DNA of 64,000 bases, taken from positions 1,736,001-1,800,000 of the forward strand of contig OY970201.1 in the NCBI GenBank assembly GCA_963708245.1, given 5' to 3'. The position numbers and the translations under genes are program-made. A model generated the notes under the pieces. It ran no database searches and had not been told where the DNA came from. It was given only the letters and a program-made list of their open reading frames with translations. The stretch is from CAVYXK01 sp963708245. Its GTDB lineage: Bacteria > Pseudomonadota > Alphaproteobacteria > Acetobacterales > Acetobacteraceae. Position 1 is the stretch's first letter, and the number at the start of each line of letters is the position of its first letter. This document shows, piece after piece, positions 51,385 to 60,648 of this stretch.

Positions 51385-52311
51385 ATGAAGCGCGAACAAG
51401 GCGACGCAACGGCGACGGAAGCGTCCAGGCTGGGACGGCGCGGTCTGCTTCGCTCCGGCGCGGCCGGCGGGGCGGCGACACTGTTGGCGGCGGTCGGCGC
51501 GACGCCGGCACAGGCCGCCGCACCGGTGGAGATCGATACCAACTTTGCCGATTTCGTGATGCCGAAATTCTCCTGCGACAACTCGCTGTCCAAGATCCAG
51601 CAGAAGGGCGAGCTGGTGATCGGCACCTCCAACGACTGGCCCTATTCATTCCTGGATCCGGCCAACAACAACGAATGGAGCGGTCTGGATGCCGATATCA
51701 TCAACTTCGTCGCCAAGATGCTGAAGATTCCCAAGGTCAACGTGCAGACGGTGACCTTCGACGGTTTGATCCCCGGCACGCTCGACGGGCGCTTCGACAT
51801 GGTGGGCGATTCCATCCACTACACGAAGGTGCGCGCCAAGGCCGTCGGATTCTGCTTCCCCACCTATTACTATGCCGAGACACTGGTGGTGCAGAAGGGC
51901 AACCCGCTCAAGCTGCACAGCCTGCAGGACCTCAAGGGTCATACCTGCGGCACACTTCTGGGCACCAACTATGCGGAGTGGTTGCAGACGGTTCCCGGCG
52001 TGATCTTCAAACCATACAAGAACTGGGAGTTGCTGCTTCCCGATCTGGCGTCAGGACGGCTCGAATCGATCCTGTACGACCAGCCGGTCATGGCGGCATT
52101 GCTGAAGCAGCACCCGGACTGGCAGGCTGAGATCGTCTCCGACTACGAGCCGCGCACCTTCAAGAACCCGAACGGCTATAGCCGCTATGTCTTCCGCCAG
52201 GGCGACATGCAACTTATCACTGGCTTCTCGGCGGCGATCGAGTGGATGGAGTATAATATGGAGATGGCAAAAATCCTGTCGAAATGGGGCCTTACGGGCT
52301 ACAACGACTGA
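51385..52311 (+). CDS. Amino-acid ABC transporter substrate-binding protein, Tat-type signal
   Basis: 308 residues. The leader contains RLGRRGLLRSGAAGG, a twin-arginine pattern, with cleavage likely after PAQAAA. The mature part is SBP_bac_3-like: ELVIGTSNDWPYSFLDP, LDADIINFVAKML, LDGRFDMVGDSI and the later GTLLGTNYAEWL. AGGAGG precedes the ATG. Ligand unknown. Confidence 0.9.
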   Translation: MKREQGDATATEASRLGRRGLLRSGAAGGAATLLAAVGATPAQAAAPVEIDTNFADFVMPKFSCDNSLSKIQQKGELVIGTSNDWPYSFLDPANNNEWSGLDADIINFVAKMLKIPKVNVQTVTFDGLIPGTLDGRFDMVGDSIHYTKVRAKAVGFCFPTYYYAETLVVQKGNPLKLHSLQDLKGHTCGTLLGTNYAEWLQTVPGVIFKPYKNWELLLPDLASGRLESILYDQPVMAALLKQHPDWQAEIVSDYEPRTFKNPNGYSRYVFRQGDMQLITGFSAAIEWMEYNMEMAKILSKWGLTGYND

Positions 52312-52354
52312 CACTGCCGGCACTCCGTCCACAACCGAGACGGCACACTTCGCG

Positions 52355-52392
52355 GCATGGCCGGCCCGAGAACAAGCTCGGGCCGGCCATGC
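52355..52392. terminator. Perfect 16-bp hairpin between binding-protein and permease genes
   Basis: GCATGGCCGGCCCGAG (52355-52370) pairs exactly with 52377-52392 across a 6-base loop (AACAAG). No U-tract follows. Such stem-loops after binding-protein genes typically stabilise the upstream message or lower expression of the permease. Confidence 0.8.
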
Positions 52393-52423
52393 GCATTGCA
52401 TGATGACGGCAGGGGCCTGAACG

Positions 52424-53107
52424 ATGTTCTCGATCAAGGAAATGATCGGCTTTCTGCCGACTCTGCTGCACGGGGCGTGGCTCACGATCCTGGTCTCGCT
52501 GCTGTCGTTCGCGCTGGCGCTGGTGCTCGGCCTGTTGACCGGGTTGGGTCGCATCTCGCGACTGGCGCCGTTGCGGGCGATCACCGCGGTTTATGTGCAG
52601 TTCATCCGCGGCACACCGTTATTGCTGCAACTGTTCTTCGTCTATTACGTGCTGCCGTACGGCGGGATCGTGCTGTCACCATTTATCTCCGCGGTGATCG
52701 GGCTGACACTGAACTACGCGGCCTATATGGCGGAGGTGTTCCGCTCCGGCATCCAGGCGATTCCCAAGGGGCAGTGGGAGGCGGGACTCGCATCGGGGAT
52801 GTCGCGGCGGGTGCTGATGCGGCGCATCATCCTACCGCAGTCGATCCGTATCGTCATTCCTCCGCTCGGCAATTTTTTCGTTTCAATCTTCAAGGACTCT
52901 GCACTGGTCTCGGTCATCACCATGCGTGACCTGATGTTCAGCGGCGAGCTGCTGGCCTCGGCGACGTACAAGCATTTCGAGATATTCAGCATGGTGGCGG
53001 CGATCTATTTCCTGATCAGCTATCCGACCGCGAAATTCGTGGAATTCGTCGAGGCCAAACTCGACATCCATCGCCGACCGGCGGCGGTGCAGGGGGCGCG
53101 GGCTTAG
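52424..53107 (+). CDS. Amino-acid ABC transporter permease
   Basis: 227 residues with about five membrane segments. The His/Glu/Gln-type permease signature is visible: FIRGTPLLLQLFFVYY, AYMAEVFRSGIQAIPKGQWE with AGLASGMS, and LPQSIRIVIPPLGN. Only one permease gene is present, so the transporter would use a homodimer. Confidence 0.93.
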   Translation: MFSIKEMIGFLPTLLHGAWLTILVSLLSFALALVLGLLTGLGRISRLAPLRAITAVYVQFIRGTPLLLQLFFVYYVLPYGGIVLSPFISAVIGLTLNYAAYMAEVFRSGIQAIPKGQWEAGLASGMSRRVLMRRIILPQSIRIVIPPLGNFFVSIFKDSALVSVITMRDLMFSGELLASATYKHFEIFSMVAAIYFLISYPTAKFVEFVEAKLDIHRRPAAVQGARA

Positions 53108-53182
53108 GCCGGTGGCGTCGGTGTGAGTTTGCGATTCTGCCGCCGGCCTCGTAAAGCGGACGGATCAGTTATGGAGGATGGG

Positions 53183-54130
53183 ATGGAGCAGCGGCAGCTC
53201 GGGCGTTCGGGGATCATGGTCGCGCCGCTCGCGTTTGGCGGCAACGTGTTCGGCTGGACGGCGGATCAGGCGATGTCTTTCCGCCTGCTCGATGCGTTCG
53301 TTGCCGGCGGGTTCAACCTGATCGACACCGCTGACGTCTATTCCCGCTGGAACCCCGGTAATTCGGGCGGCGAGTCAGAGACGATCATCGGCGCATGGCT
53401 GAAGGCGCGCGGCGGGCGCAAGCAGGTTGTCATCGCGACCAAGCTTGGCAGCGACATGGGAGACGGGAAGAAGGGACTATCGCGGGCGTATATGCTGCGC
53501 GCCGTCGAGGACTCGCTGCGCCGACTGCAGACCGACTATATCGACCTCTATCAGTCCCACCGGGACGATCCGGACACGCCGATGAGAGAAGTGCTGGAGA
53601 CGTACCAGCGCCTGATCGAGCAAGGGAAGGTCCGGTCGATCGGTGCATCGAACTTCACTGCCGCTCGTCTGGCCGAGGCGCTGGAGACAAGCCGCAAGCA
53701 AGGCCTGCCCCGCTATGAGAGTCTCCAGCCCCTCTACAATCTCGCCGAGCGGTCCGCGTTCGAGGGCGAACTCGAGGCGCTATGCCGGCGCGAGCAGGTC
53801 GGCGTGATCAACTACTACTCGCTGGCGAGCGGGTTCCTGACCGGAAAGTATCGCTCCGAAGCGGACCTTGCGGGCCGCGCGCGCGGCGCCGGGGCGGGGA
53901 AGTACCTGAACGAGCGCGGGCTGCGCATCCTGGCGGCGTTGGACGACGTGGCGGCCCGCCATCACGCCACGCCGGCGCAGATCGCGCTGGCTTGGCTGAT
54001 CGCGCGACCCGCCATCACAGCGCCGATCGTGAGCGCCACCAGCCCTGAGCAATGGGCGGAGCTGGCCGCGGCGCCGGAGATCAAGCTCGACGGCGAGACG
54101 ATTGCTCAGCTCGATCGGGCGAGCAGTTGA
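53183..54130 (+). CDS. Aldo/keto reductase
   Basis: 315-residue NADPH-dependent oxidoreductase. Family marks: LGRSGIMVAPLAFGGN, FNLIDTADVYS with the catalytic Asp/Tyr, KQVVIATKLG with Lys, DLYQSHRDDPDTP and the GASNF strand. ATG at 53183 is chosen for GGAGG seven bases upstream; 53171 is an alternative. Confidence 0.92.
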   Translation: MEQRQLGRSGIMVAPLAFGGNVFGWTADQAMSFRLLDAFVAGGFNLIDTADVYSRWNPGNSGGESETIIGAWLKARGGRKQVVIATKLGSDMGDGKKGLSRAYMLRAVEDSLRRLQTDYIDLYQSHRDDPDTPMREVLETYQRLIEQGKVRSIGASNFTAARLAEALETSRKQGLPRYESLQPLYNLAERSAFEGELEALCRREQVGVINYYSLASGFLTGKYRSEADLAGRARGAGAGKYLNERGLRILAALDDVAARHHATPAQIALAWLIARPAITAPIVSATSPEQWAELAAAPEIKLDGETIAQLDRASS

Positions 54131-54174
54131 CCCGGCGCGATCCGAATCTACGCTCCCGAGGGTAACGGTACCCC

Positions 54175-54822
54175 CTACAAACCTTTTTCGACCATGTCGA
54201 GCAGTCGTTGCTCGACCTCTTCTATCCGTTTGCGAGAAAGCCGCCGCAGCGGTCCGTCGATAATGAGCATGGCAAGGCCGCGTACCGCGGCCCAGGCCAG
54301 GTACTCGGCGCCAGGGCGACGTTCAGGGGGAAGGACGCCTGCCTCGACGAGGCGGTCCAAGGCAACGTTGAGCAACTGAAATGGGTTGAGCCCGCTATTG
54401 CCGGCCTTGGCCGGATCCGCGGTACCCGGCGCGGCGTCAGGTATCGCCCACGCCGTGCGGTACAACCCCGTCTCCTCCCGCGCGAACCTGAGATAGCCAA
54501 TGCCGATGGCGCGCAGGCTCGCACGCGCGTAATCGGCAGGGTTCTGGCTACGTTGTACGCGAGCCAGTTCGGTCTCCATAGCGACGGCCAGCGCCGACAG
54601 CGCAGCTGAACGAACCGCTTGCAGCAGCTCTTGCCGATTGGCGAAGTGCCGGTACGCCGCATTCGGCACGACACCGGCCCGACGCGTCACCTCCCGGAGC
54701 ACCACGGCATCGGCTCCGCCACTGCGTGCGAGCTCAATGCCGGCGTCCACCATTGCGCGCCGCAGGTCGCCATGGCGGTATGTCCTGCGCACTGTTGCCC
54801 TGATCGCCGGTCGTGCTCTCAT
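54175..54822 (-). CDS. TetR-family repressor
   Basis: 215 residues. The N-terminal helix-turn-helix is in VLREVTRRAGVVPNAAYRHF, and a TetR_C-type ligand domain follows (AWAAVRGLAMLIIDGP). Divergent from a VOC gene, with two perfect palindromes between their starts, so it almost certainly represses both itself and that gene. The inducer is unknown. Confidence 0.9.
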   Translation of the reverse strand: MRARPAIRATVRRTYRHGDLRRAMVDAGIELARSGGADAVVLREVTRRAGVVPNAAYRHFANRQELLQAVRSAALSALAVAMETELARVQRSQNPADYARASLRAIGIGYLRFAREETGLYRTAWAIPDAAPGTADPAKAGNSGLNPFQLLNVALDRLVEAGVLPPERRPGAEYLAWAAVRGLAMLIIDGPLRRLSRKRIEEVEQRLLDMVEKGL

Positions 54823-54831
54823 TGCTGTGAT

Positions 54832-54878
54832 GTGGACACCGTCCACTTCATATGCTATGCATAGTGGACGCTGTCCAC
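54832..54878. promoter_or_regulatory. Pair of identical TetR operators
   Basis: GTGGAC-ACC-GTCCAC (54832-54846) and GTGGAC-GCT-GTCCAC (54864-54878): two perfect 6+3+6 palindromes with centres 32 bases apart, about three helical turns. They lie between the divergent TetR and VOC genes and flank a TATGCTATGCAT sequence likely to hold the -10 region. Confidence 0.88.
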
Positions 54879-54911
54879 AATGGCAAGCATCCAAACCCGA
54901 GGAGGAGAATC

Positions 54912-55316
54912 ATGCAACTCCAACCCTACCTGTTTTTCGACGGACGCTGCGAAGAGGCGATCGGCTTCTACCGCAGCTCACTCGGCGCCGAGGTGCAGAT
55001 GCTCATGCATTTCAAGGATAGTCCGGACCCCAATATGCGCCAGCCAGGGTCTGAGGACAAAGTGATGCATGCAGCCCTTCGGATCGGCGATACGGTAGTG
55101 ATGGCCTCCGATGGTCGATGCATGGGTCAGCCGAACTTCCAGGGTTTTGCGTTGTCGCTCACGGCGGAAAACGAGGCGGAAGCCGACAGGCTGTTCGGCG
55201 CCCTGGCGGATGGCGGTCAGGTGCAGATGCCGCTCGCCAAGACATTCTTTTCACCGCGTTTCGGAATGGTCTCCGATCAATTCGGCGTATTGTGGATGAT
55301 ACTGGTCTCGGCCTGA
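54912..55316 (+). CDS. VOC-superfamily protein (PhnB-like)
   Basis: 134 residues. Paired betaalphabetabetabeta units with YLFFDGRCEEAIGFYRSSLG at the start and MVSDQFGVLWMI at the end, the PhnB/3-demethylubiquinone-like pattern. Function is unknown. GGAGGAG lies six bases before the ATG. Controlled by the divergent TetR gene (inference from the operators). Confidence 0.88.
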   Translation: MQLQPYLFFDGRCEEAIGFYRSSLGAEVQMLMHFKDSPDPNMRQPGSEDKVMHAALRIGDTVVMASDGRCMGQPNFQGFALSLTAENEAEADRLFGALADGGQVQMPLAKTFFSPRFGMVSDQFGVLWMILVSA

Positions 55317-55327
55317 GATTTGCAGCT

Positions 55328-56836
55328 CTACTGAAGCATCAGCCCCTGCGGCCGGATCAGCCCGTCCGGCACCGGGGCGAAGCCGCTCAGGTGCCGGCTT
55401 AGCGCATAGAGCCATGTCATGTGGAACAGGAACAACATCGGGCGATCTGTTGTGTAGATTGCTGCCACCTGGTGATAGAGGTCCGCACGCGCGGTGGGGT
55501 CGGTCACCGCGCGTGCCTTGTCGAGTGCCGCCTGGAAATCGCGGCTGCAATATTTCTCCCAATTCTGGAACCCGTCGCAGGCGAGGTATTGGGTGATGTT
55601 GAAATCCGGATCGGAACGCCCGCTCCAGATGACCAGCCCGGCCTGATAGTCGCCATGCTGATAGGCGGCGATGTTGGCGTTGGTTTCGCCGGCCTGCACC
55701 TTGACGGTGATGCCGGCCTCGGCCGCCATCGACTGGATGATCTCGCCGATCTGCTCGTCGAGCGGCGTGTTCAGCACGCGCAGCCCTATCGTGAGATGCT
55801 CGACCCCGGCCTGGGCCAGCAGCGCCTTGGCGCGCGCCACGTCGCGCGGCGGCACTGGCAGGGCGGTGTTGAAATAGCGGCTGGTCGGCAGCTCTGACTG
55901 ATTGTCCGGCACAAAAAGCCCCGATGCCGCAACCTGGTTGATCACGTTGCGGTCGATCGTCGCATCCAATGCGGCGCGAACACGCGGATCATGCGCCAGC
56001 GGCGTGTCGGCGCCCGCGCCATTGCCGAGATTGATCATCATCGCTTCGTAGCCGAGCGCGGTGGCCCGGGCGAGCTGCAACTGCGGGTTTTGCTGCACTT
56101 TGATAGCGTCCGTGGGTGCCATCTCCTCGATCATGTCGAGCTGCCCGGCTTGCAGGTTCACCAGGCGGACGCTGGAATCGGCGATCGGGTGGAACTCGAT
56201 GCGGTCGATATGGATTGCGTCGGCGTTCCAGTAACCGGGGAAGCGTTGCAGGGTGATGTGGTCCAGCGGCACCCGCTCGACGAAGCTGAACGGCCCGGCG
56301 CAGACCGGGTGGGTGAAGAAGTTCTTGTCGAGCTGTGCGATCACCTTCGGCGCGGCCATCATGCCGGCCCTGTCCGACAGCACAGCGATCAGCGGCGCAT
56401 AGGGTTGCGACAGCTCCAGGCGCACGGTATGTGGATCGACCACCTCCACCGCGGTGACCGGCTTCAGCTCCGCTTTGCGCAGGCTGTAGGGCGCGCTGCG
56501 ATAACGCTCCAGGTTCGCCTTCACCGCGTCGGCGTCGAACGTCTCACCATCCTGGAATTGCACGCCCTGGCGCAGCGTCAGCGTGAGCGCGCGGGAATCG
56601 GGCGACCACGACCAGGTTGTGGCAAGCTGCGGGACAAAGTCGAGCTTTCCATTCAGGTCGATCAGCTTGTCGCACAGGCTGGCGAACATGATACGCCCCG
56701 CAAACGTGCCACCCTGCGCGGGATCGAGCGCGTCCGGATCGTCCTGCATGCCGATCCTGAGCGTGCCGGCGGCCTGCGCCGACGCGCCCGCCACCAATAT
56801 CGCCGCGGCGAGTCCGGCAAGCTTCGTCCGTCGCAT
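55328..56836 (-). CDS. Peptide-type (SBP_bac_5) ABC substrate-binding protein
   Basis: 502 residues. Signal peptide (about 1-21, ending GASAQA), then GTLRIGMQDDPDALDPAQGG and the family domain with WSPDSRALTLTLRQGVQFQDG and CAGPFSFVERVPLDH. It binds peptides or similar ligands in the periplasm. No permease or ATPase genes are adjacent, so it is an orphan here. ATG at 56836 is chosen for GAGGGA at good spacing. Confidence 0.9.
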   Translation of the reverse strand: MRRTKLAGLAAAILVAGASAQAAGTLRIGMQDDPDALDPAQGGTFAGRIMFASLCDKLIDLNGKLDFVPQLATTWSWSPDSRALTLTLRQGVQFQDGETFDADAVKANLERYRSAPYSLRKAELKPVTAVEVVDPHTVRLELSQPYAPLIAVLSDRAGMMAAPKVIAQLDKNFFTHPVCAGPFSFVERVPLDHITLQRFPGYWNADAIHIDRIEFHPIADSSVRLVNLQAGQLDMIEEMAPTDAIKVQQNPQLQLARATALGYEAMMINLGNGAGADTPLAHDPRVRAALDATIDRNVINQVAASGLFVPDNQSELPTSRYFNTALPVPPRDVARAKALLAQAGVEHLTIGLRVLNTPLDEQIGEIIQSMAAEAGITVKVQAGETNANIAAYQHGDYQAGLVIWSGRSDPDFNITQYLACDGFQNWEKYCSRDFQAALDKARAVTDPTARADLYHQVAAIYTTDRPMLFLFHMTWLYALSRHLSGFAPVPDGLIRPQGLMLQ

Positions 56837-56913
56837 GATCATTCCCTCTCGTCGGCGCATGTTTCGTGCTGGCGACGGTATCGCAACGGCACGATTGCCG
56901 TCCAGGTCAGGAG

Positions 56914-57786
56914 CTAGGAGCCGAAGACAGCGGCGTAATCCTGGGCAAACCCGACAATGTCTCGAGGTTGGTTGCCGGTTAGTTCCTGGACCGTCGAATG
57001 CACCGCGGCGGCTTCCGCACGTGCATAGTGCGCGTAGTCCTCGACCAAGCCCTCGACCTGCCATTCCGGCATGCCGCCGCTTCGCAGCGCGGCGGCAAAT
57101 GCGTCGGGGGGAACATCAACGAAGGCAATATTCCGCCCGAGGGCATCGCCGATGGCATGGGCAATCTCGGAATGCGTGATCGCTGCCGGTCCGGTGATCG
57201 TGTACGTTTGGCCAAAGTGCCCTGACTCGGTCATTACGACAGCCGCAACCGCTGCAATGTCCCGCACGTCAACCGCACTCACCCGTGCCTGACCAATCGG
57301 CGCAAAGAAGCGCCCGTCGCTCGCGATCGACAAACGAAACGCAAGAAGGCCCTGGAAATAGAGATTAGGCCGCAGGAACGTGTAGCCGATCCCAAGCTCA
57401 CGGATCCGCTGTTCGACTGCCGCATGATACCGTAGGAACCTGACGGGCGAAGACGCATCGGCGGCGAACTGCGAGAGCTTGACCAGGTGTTTGACCCCGG
57501 CCGCGACGGCGAGCTCGGCAAAGCGGATCTGCTGCCCCTCCGCTTCGGCCGATGATGGCGTCACGAGATAAGCGCGGACCGCTCCGTGCAACGCCGCTGC
57601 GAGAGCTGTGGCATCGTTGAAGTCGGCCACGACGACTGAAGCGGATGTAGAACCGAGGCGCGCGATATCCGCCTCTCGGCGTACCATCGCGCGGACTGCA
57701 ACATGCCGTCCTTCCAGCAACTGCAACAGAGCCGAGCCTGTTTGCCCGGTTGCGCCAGTGACGAGAACCGTTTCAGCCTGGGCCAT
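56914..57786 (-). CDS. NmrA-like/atypical SDR NAD(P)-binding protein
   Basis: 290 residues with an N-terminal VLVTGATGQTGSALLQLL loop, VVVADFNDATALAAAL and HLVKLSQFAA. It lacks the YxxxK pair of classical SDRs, as in the NmrA/QOR2-type quinone reductases. Substrate unknown. AAAGGAG lies eight bases before the ATG. Confidence 0.88.
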   Translation of the reverse strand: MAQAETVLVTGATGQTGSALLQLLEGRHVAVRAMVRREADIARLGSTSASVVVADFNDATALAAALHGAVRAYLVTPSSAEAEGQQIRFAELAVAAGVKHLVKLSQFAADASSPVRFLRYHAAVEQRIRELGIGYTFLRPNLYFQGLLAFRLSIASDGRFFAPIGQARVSAVDVRDIAAVAAVVMTESGHFGQTYTITGPAAITHSEIAHAIGDALGRNIAFVDVPPDAFAAALRSGGMPEWQVEGLVEDYAHYARAEAAAVHSTVQELTGNQPRDIVGFAQDYAAVFGS

Positions 57787-57873
57787 CGGTATCTCCTTTG
57801 CCCTGCTGTCCCCAGCCAGCATCCAGCCGGATGAATATCTCCGCCGGCGGCTCCTGAGCTGGGCAAAAACGGG

Positions 57874-58689
57874 TTACGGACGCCCTCGGTGGTCCTCGTC
57901 GCCCATCAGCGCGGCCAGCGTCGGCTCCATCGCCGCGGCCAACTTCGCCTGCGCCGCCGCGTCGGGATGCAGCGGCGCGCCTGGAGGATCTTGCTTCGGG
58001 TCGAGAAACATGTCGCGATCCAACCGGCCGTCCTTCATGAACAGCGACGTGAGATCGAGAAAGGTCACGTCATCGACCCGATGCTCGCCATAGGTCGCGG
58101 CCAGCATCCGGTTGATCTCGCCCGTCGTCGCGGTGATCCAGGCCGAGCGCTCGCTGGGCAGCACGCCCAACAGCAAAATCTTCGTCTGCGGCAGCCGTTT
58201 GCGAAGCTCGGAGACGATGGCGTCGATGCCCGCCACCGTATCGGCGGCCGACCAATGCGGCCGGCCCATGTTGTTGGCGCCGATCAGCACGACCGCAACT
58301 TTCGGTGAAATGCCGGAGATCTCGCCGTTGTCGATGCGCCATAGCAGGCTCGCGGTCGTATCGCCAACAAAACCGAGATTGACCGCGTGCCGGTCGCGGT
58401 AAAAGCGCTGCCAAATCGGCTGGAAATCTGCCCAGGCGGGCGGTCCCCGCCGCTCCCAGTCCTGCGTGATGGAGTCACCCAGGAAGATCAGATCGACAGG
58501 ACCTCGATGAAGCTCAGCAAGCTTCTGCTCGTGCCGCGCTCGCCACCAGGGGAGGTCCATGCGCGAGATGGGCACCGCCGCCAGCACCGGATGCGCGGCC
58601 AACGCAGGCGCTGGTGAGGCGAGCAGGAGAAGACCAACACACGCCGCCAGCAAGCGCAGATGGCGCCAGGGCGAATGCTGGGATGTCAA
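57874..58689 (-). CDS. SGNH/GDSL-family hydrolase, secreted
   Basis: About 271 residues. A signal peptide (LLAACVGLLLLASPAPALAA) is followed by the catalytic blocks LIFLGDSITQDW (Ser), LGFVGDTT (Gly), VVVLIGANNMG (Asn) and PLHPDAAAQ (Asp/His), the platelet-activating-factor-acetylhydrolase-like arrangement. The start is inferred as TTG at 58689, which overlaps the upstream stop as TTGA. Confidence 0.85.
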   Translation of the reverse strand: MTSQHSPWRHLRLLAACVGLLLLASPAPALAAHPVLAAVPISRMDLPWWRARHEQKLAELHRGPVDLIFLGDSITQDWERRGPPAWADFQPIWQRFYRDRHAVNLGFVGDTTASLLWRIDNGEISGISPKVAVVLIGANNMGRPHWSAADTVAGIDAIVSELRKRLPQTKILLLGVLPSERSAWITATTGEINRMLAATYGEHRVDDVTFLDLTSLFMKDGRLDRDMFLDPKQDPPGAPLHPDAAAQAKLAAAMEPTLAALMGDEDHRGRP

Positions 58690-59360
58690 CGTCGTTTCGA
58701 CTTCGGCTTCGGCTTCGGCGTCAGCCACCATCTAATAGGCTTCTGTTCAGGTGCATTAGTCGCGGTCTTCTTGGCTACCCCGCCGCGCTGGCGTCCGGCC
58801 GGCGGCGTTATCGCAACTTTGCGTGGGCGCCCCCGCCGTGGAGCCGTCACAGGCGCCGATGGTTCAGGGTCTCGGCGGTCCTGCCGTCGTTCGGCGGCGG
58901 CTTGCGCTGCCTGCAGCTTCTGCTCGGCAGCCATCTTGTCCGCTCGGGCCGCCGCGACCTGCTGTTCCGCCTCCTGAAGAGAAGCACGCAACGCATCTGC
59001 CGTCGCACGCTCGGCTTCCAGCGCATTATGCGCCTCGGTAGCGGCAAGTTGCGCGTGCCCCAGCCTGGTCTGCAGGTCGTGGATCGTGGCTTGCGCCTCG
59101 GCAAGCAAGCGCTCGGCCTTCTCACGCGACTCGCGTTCGGATCGCGCCGCGGATTCCGCCGCCTCGACCCGATTCGGGCTAGCCGTCGTTTGTGGCCCGC
59201 CGACCTCGTCCCGACGTTGCAGACGGCCATGCACAACCGGGATCTCCCCGTCGGCCACGAACCGGCGCTTGGGTCGGTTGAGCAGGGGGACGCGATCCAC
59301 AACAGGGGGGGCCACGGGCGGCCGCGGTTGCTCGCCCTCAAGGCCGAGTGCGCGACGCAT
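58686..59360 (-). CDS. Coiled-coil protein with AT-hook-like motif
   Basis: 224 residues. Ala/Glu/Arg-rich heptads from about 65 to 155 predict a long coiled coil. The tail carries PRRGRPRKV, an AT-hook-like DNA-binding motif, and ends with IRWWLTPKPKPKSKRR. Possibly a nucleoid-associated or structural protein; unproven. Translationally linked to the SGNH gene. The 59361-59638 stretch upstream holds no gene that I can support. Confidence 0.65.
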   Translation of the reverse strand: MRRALGLEGEQPRPPVAPPVVDRVPLLNRPKRRFVADGEIPVVHGRLQRRDEVGGPQTTASPNRVEAAESAARSERESREKAERLLAEAQATIHDLQTRLGHAQLAATEAHNALEAERATADALRASLQEAEQQVAAARADKMAAEQKLQAAQAAAERRQDRRDPEPSAPVTAPRRGRPRKVAITPPAGRQRGGVAKKTATNAPEQKPIRWWLTPKPKPKSKRR

Positions 59361-59638
59361 TCTCGCCTCCGCGTCACGAAGGCGCAGCGTCTCGGGAGTA
59401 GGTCGATCGTCTGACAGAAGAGTGTTTCCCTGGCTGGCGCGATATCAGCGAGCCGAAATGAGTTCAGCGGCCAATCCGAGTCCCGCGAACATACCCGGCG
59501 AGCAGCACCGGTGAAAGTAAGCCTTGCGTGGCCTGCGTCAATATCCCCACCCACCGGTTCCCCGCTGGTCCGCGAGCACCGAGCGGGTTAGCCTGGGGCG
59601 GTCGTGGCTTTAGCTGTCTTGTAAAGGAGTGTGTCTCA

Positions 59639-60493
59639 ATGCAGAACCACGAGTTCGCGACTGAAGACGTTGAATATATCCGGCACGGGGACAAGCGGCT
59701 GATGCTGCGGCTGTTCCGGCCGGTCGGTCAGGGCCCGTTCCCCGCTGTCATCGATCTGCACGGCGGCGCATGGAACAGCGGCGACCTGCAGGAATGCCAA
59801 GCTCGCGACGAGGCACTCGCCAGAGGCGGCTTCGTGGTCGCCGCGCTGAACTTCCGCCATGCCGGGGATGGCTATCCGACTTCGGTGGTGGACATCAATT
59901 ACGGCATCCGCTGGTTGAAGGCCCGCGCTGCGGATCTTCGAACGCGTCCCGACCTAGTCGGCATCGTCGGCCAATCGAGCGGCGGGCACCTGGCCATGCT
60001 GGCCGCGATGCGTCCGCACGATGTCCGCTACGCCGCGATCCCCCTGCCGGCTGGATCGCCGGCGGTCGACGCGACGGTGCGCAGCGTAGCGATGCTGTGG
60101 CCGGTGATCAACCCGCTCTCGCGTTATCGGAACGCCATACGATTGCATGCAAGCGTTAATCCGCCAGCGTGGACCAATAATATGAAAGAGCGCCACGATC
60201 TCTACTGGGGATCAGAAGCCAACATGGCCGAGGGCAATCCGATGCTGGCGCTGGAACGCGGCGAGAAGGTACTGACCCCGCCGGCGCTCTGGGTGCAGGG
60301 CAGACCCGACCCTGTGCACGACTACCACGACCCCGATTCGGCGTTTCCCGGCAACGAACCCGAACGCTTCGTTACTAACTATCGCAAGGCGGGCGGCATT
60401 ATCGAGCTCGTGTATATCGAGCAGGAGCTGCGCGCGACTGAAGCCTCGTTCGGGCCGGTGGTGGAATTCTTCCGCGGCACGCTGCGTGGTTAG
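59639..60493 (+). CDS. Alpha/beta hydrolase (BD-FAE/esterase-lipase type)
   Basis: 284 residues with VIDLHGGAWNSGD (oxyanion-hole HGG), the nucleophile motif GIVGQSSGGHLAML and a late Asp/His-containing region (WVQGRPDPVHDYHDP). No signal peptide. Substrate unknown. AAAGGAG nine bases upstream fixes the start. Confidence 0.9.
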   Translation: MQNHEFATEDVEYIRHGDKRLMLRLFRPVGQGPFPAVIDLHGGAWNSGDLQECQARDEALARGGFVVAALNFRHAGDGYPTSVVDINYGIRWLKARAADLRTRPDLVGIVGQSSGGHLAMLAAMRPHDVRYAAIPLPAGSPAVDATVRSVAMLWPVINPLSRYRNAIRLHASVNPPAWTNNMKERHDLYWGSEANMAEGNPMLALERGEKVLTPPALWVQGRPDPVHDYHDPDSAFPGNEPERFVTNYRKAGGIIELVYIEQELRATEASFGPVVEFFRGTLRG

Positions 60494-60510
60494 TCAGAAC
60501 AAGACACTGC

Positions 60511-60597
60511 GGGCGAAACGCGGCGGACTAACGTCCGCCCTACGGCACACTGCTCGTAGGGCGGACGGCAGTGCGCCACTCTGCGCGCCCGTTTCGC
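60511..60597. repeat. REP-like compound inverted repeat
   Basis: GGGCGAAACGCGGCGGACTA at the left and GCGCCCGTTTCGC at the right are inverted, and TCCGCCCTACG / CGTAGGGCGGA form an inner pair. It lies between convergent genes (hydrolase and prfC), where it could also act as a bidirectional terminator. Confidence 0.7.
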
Positions 60598-60648
60598 TCA
60601 TCGCGTGCCGGCTGCCGGGCCGGTGGCTTACTCGCAACAGCCTGAGGA

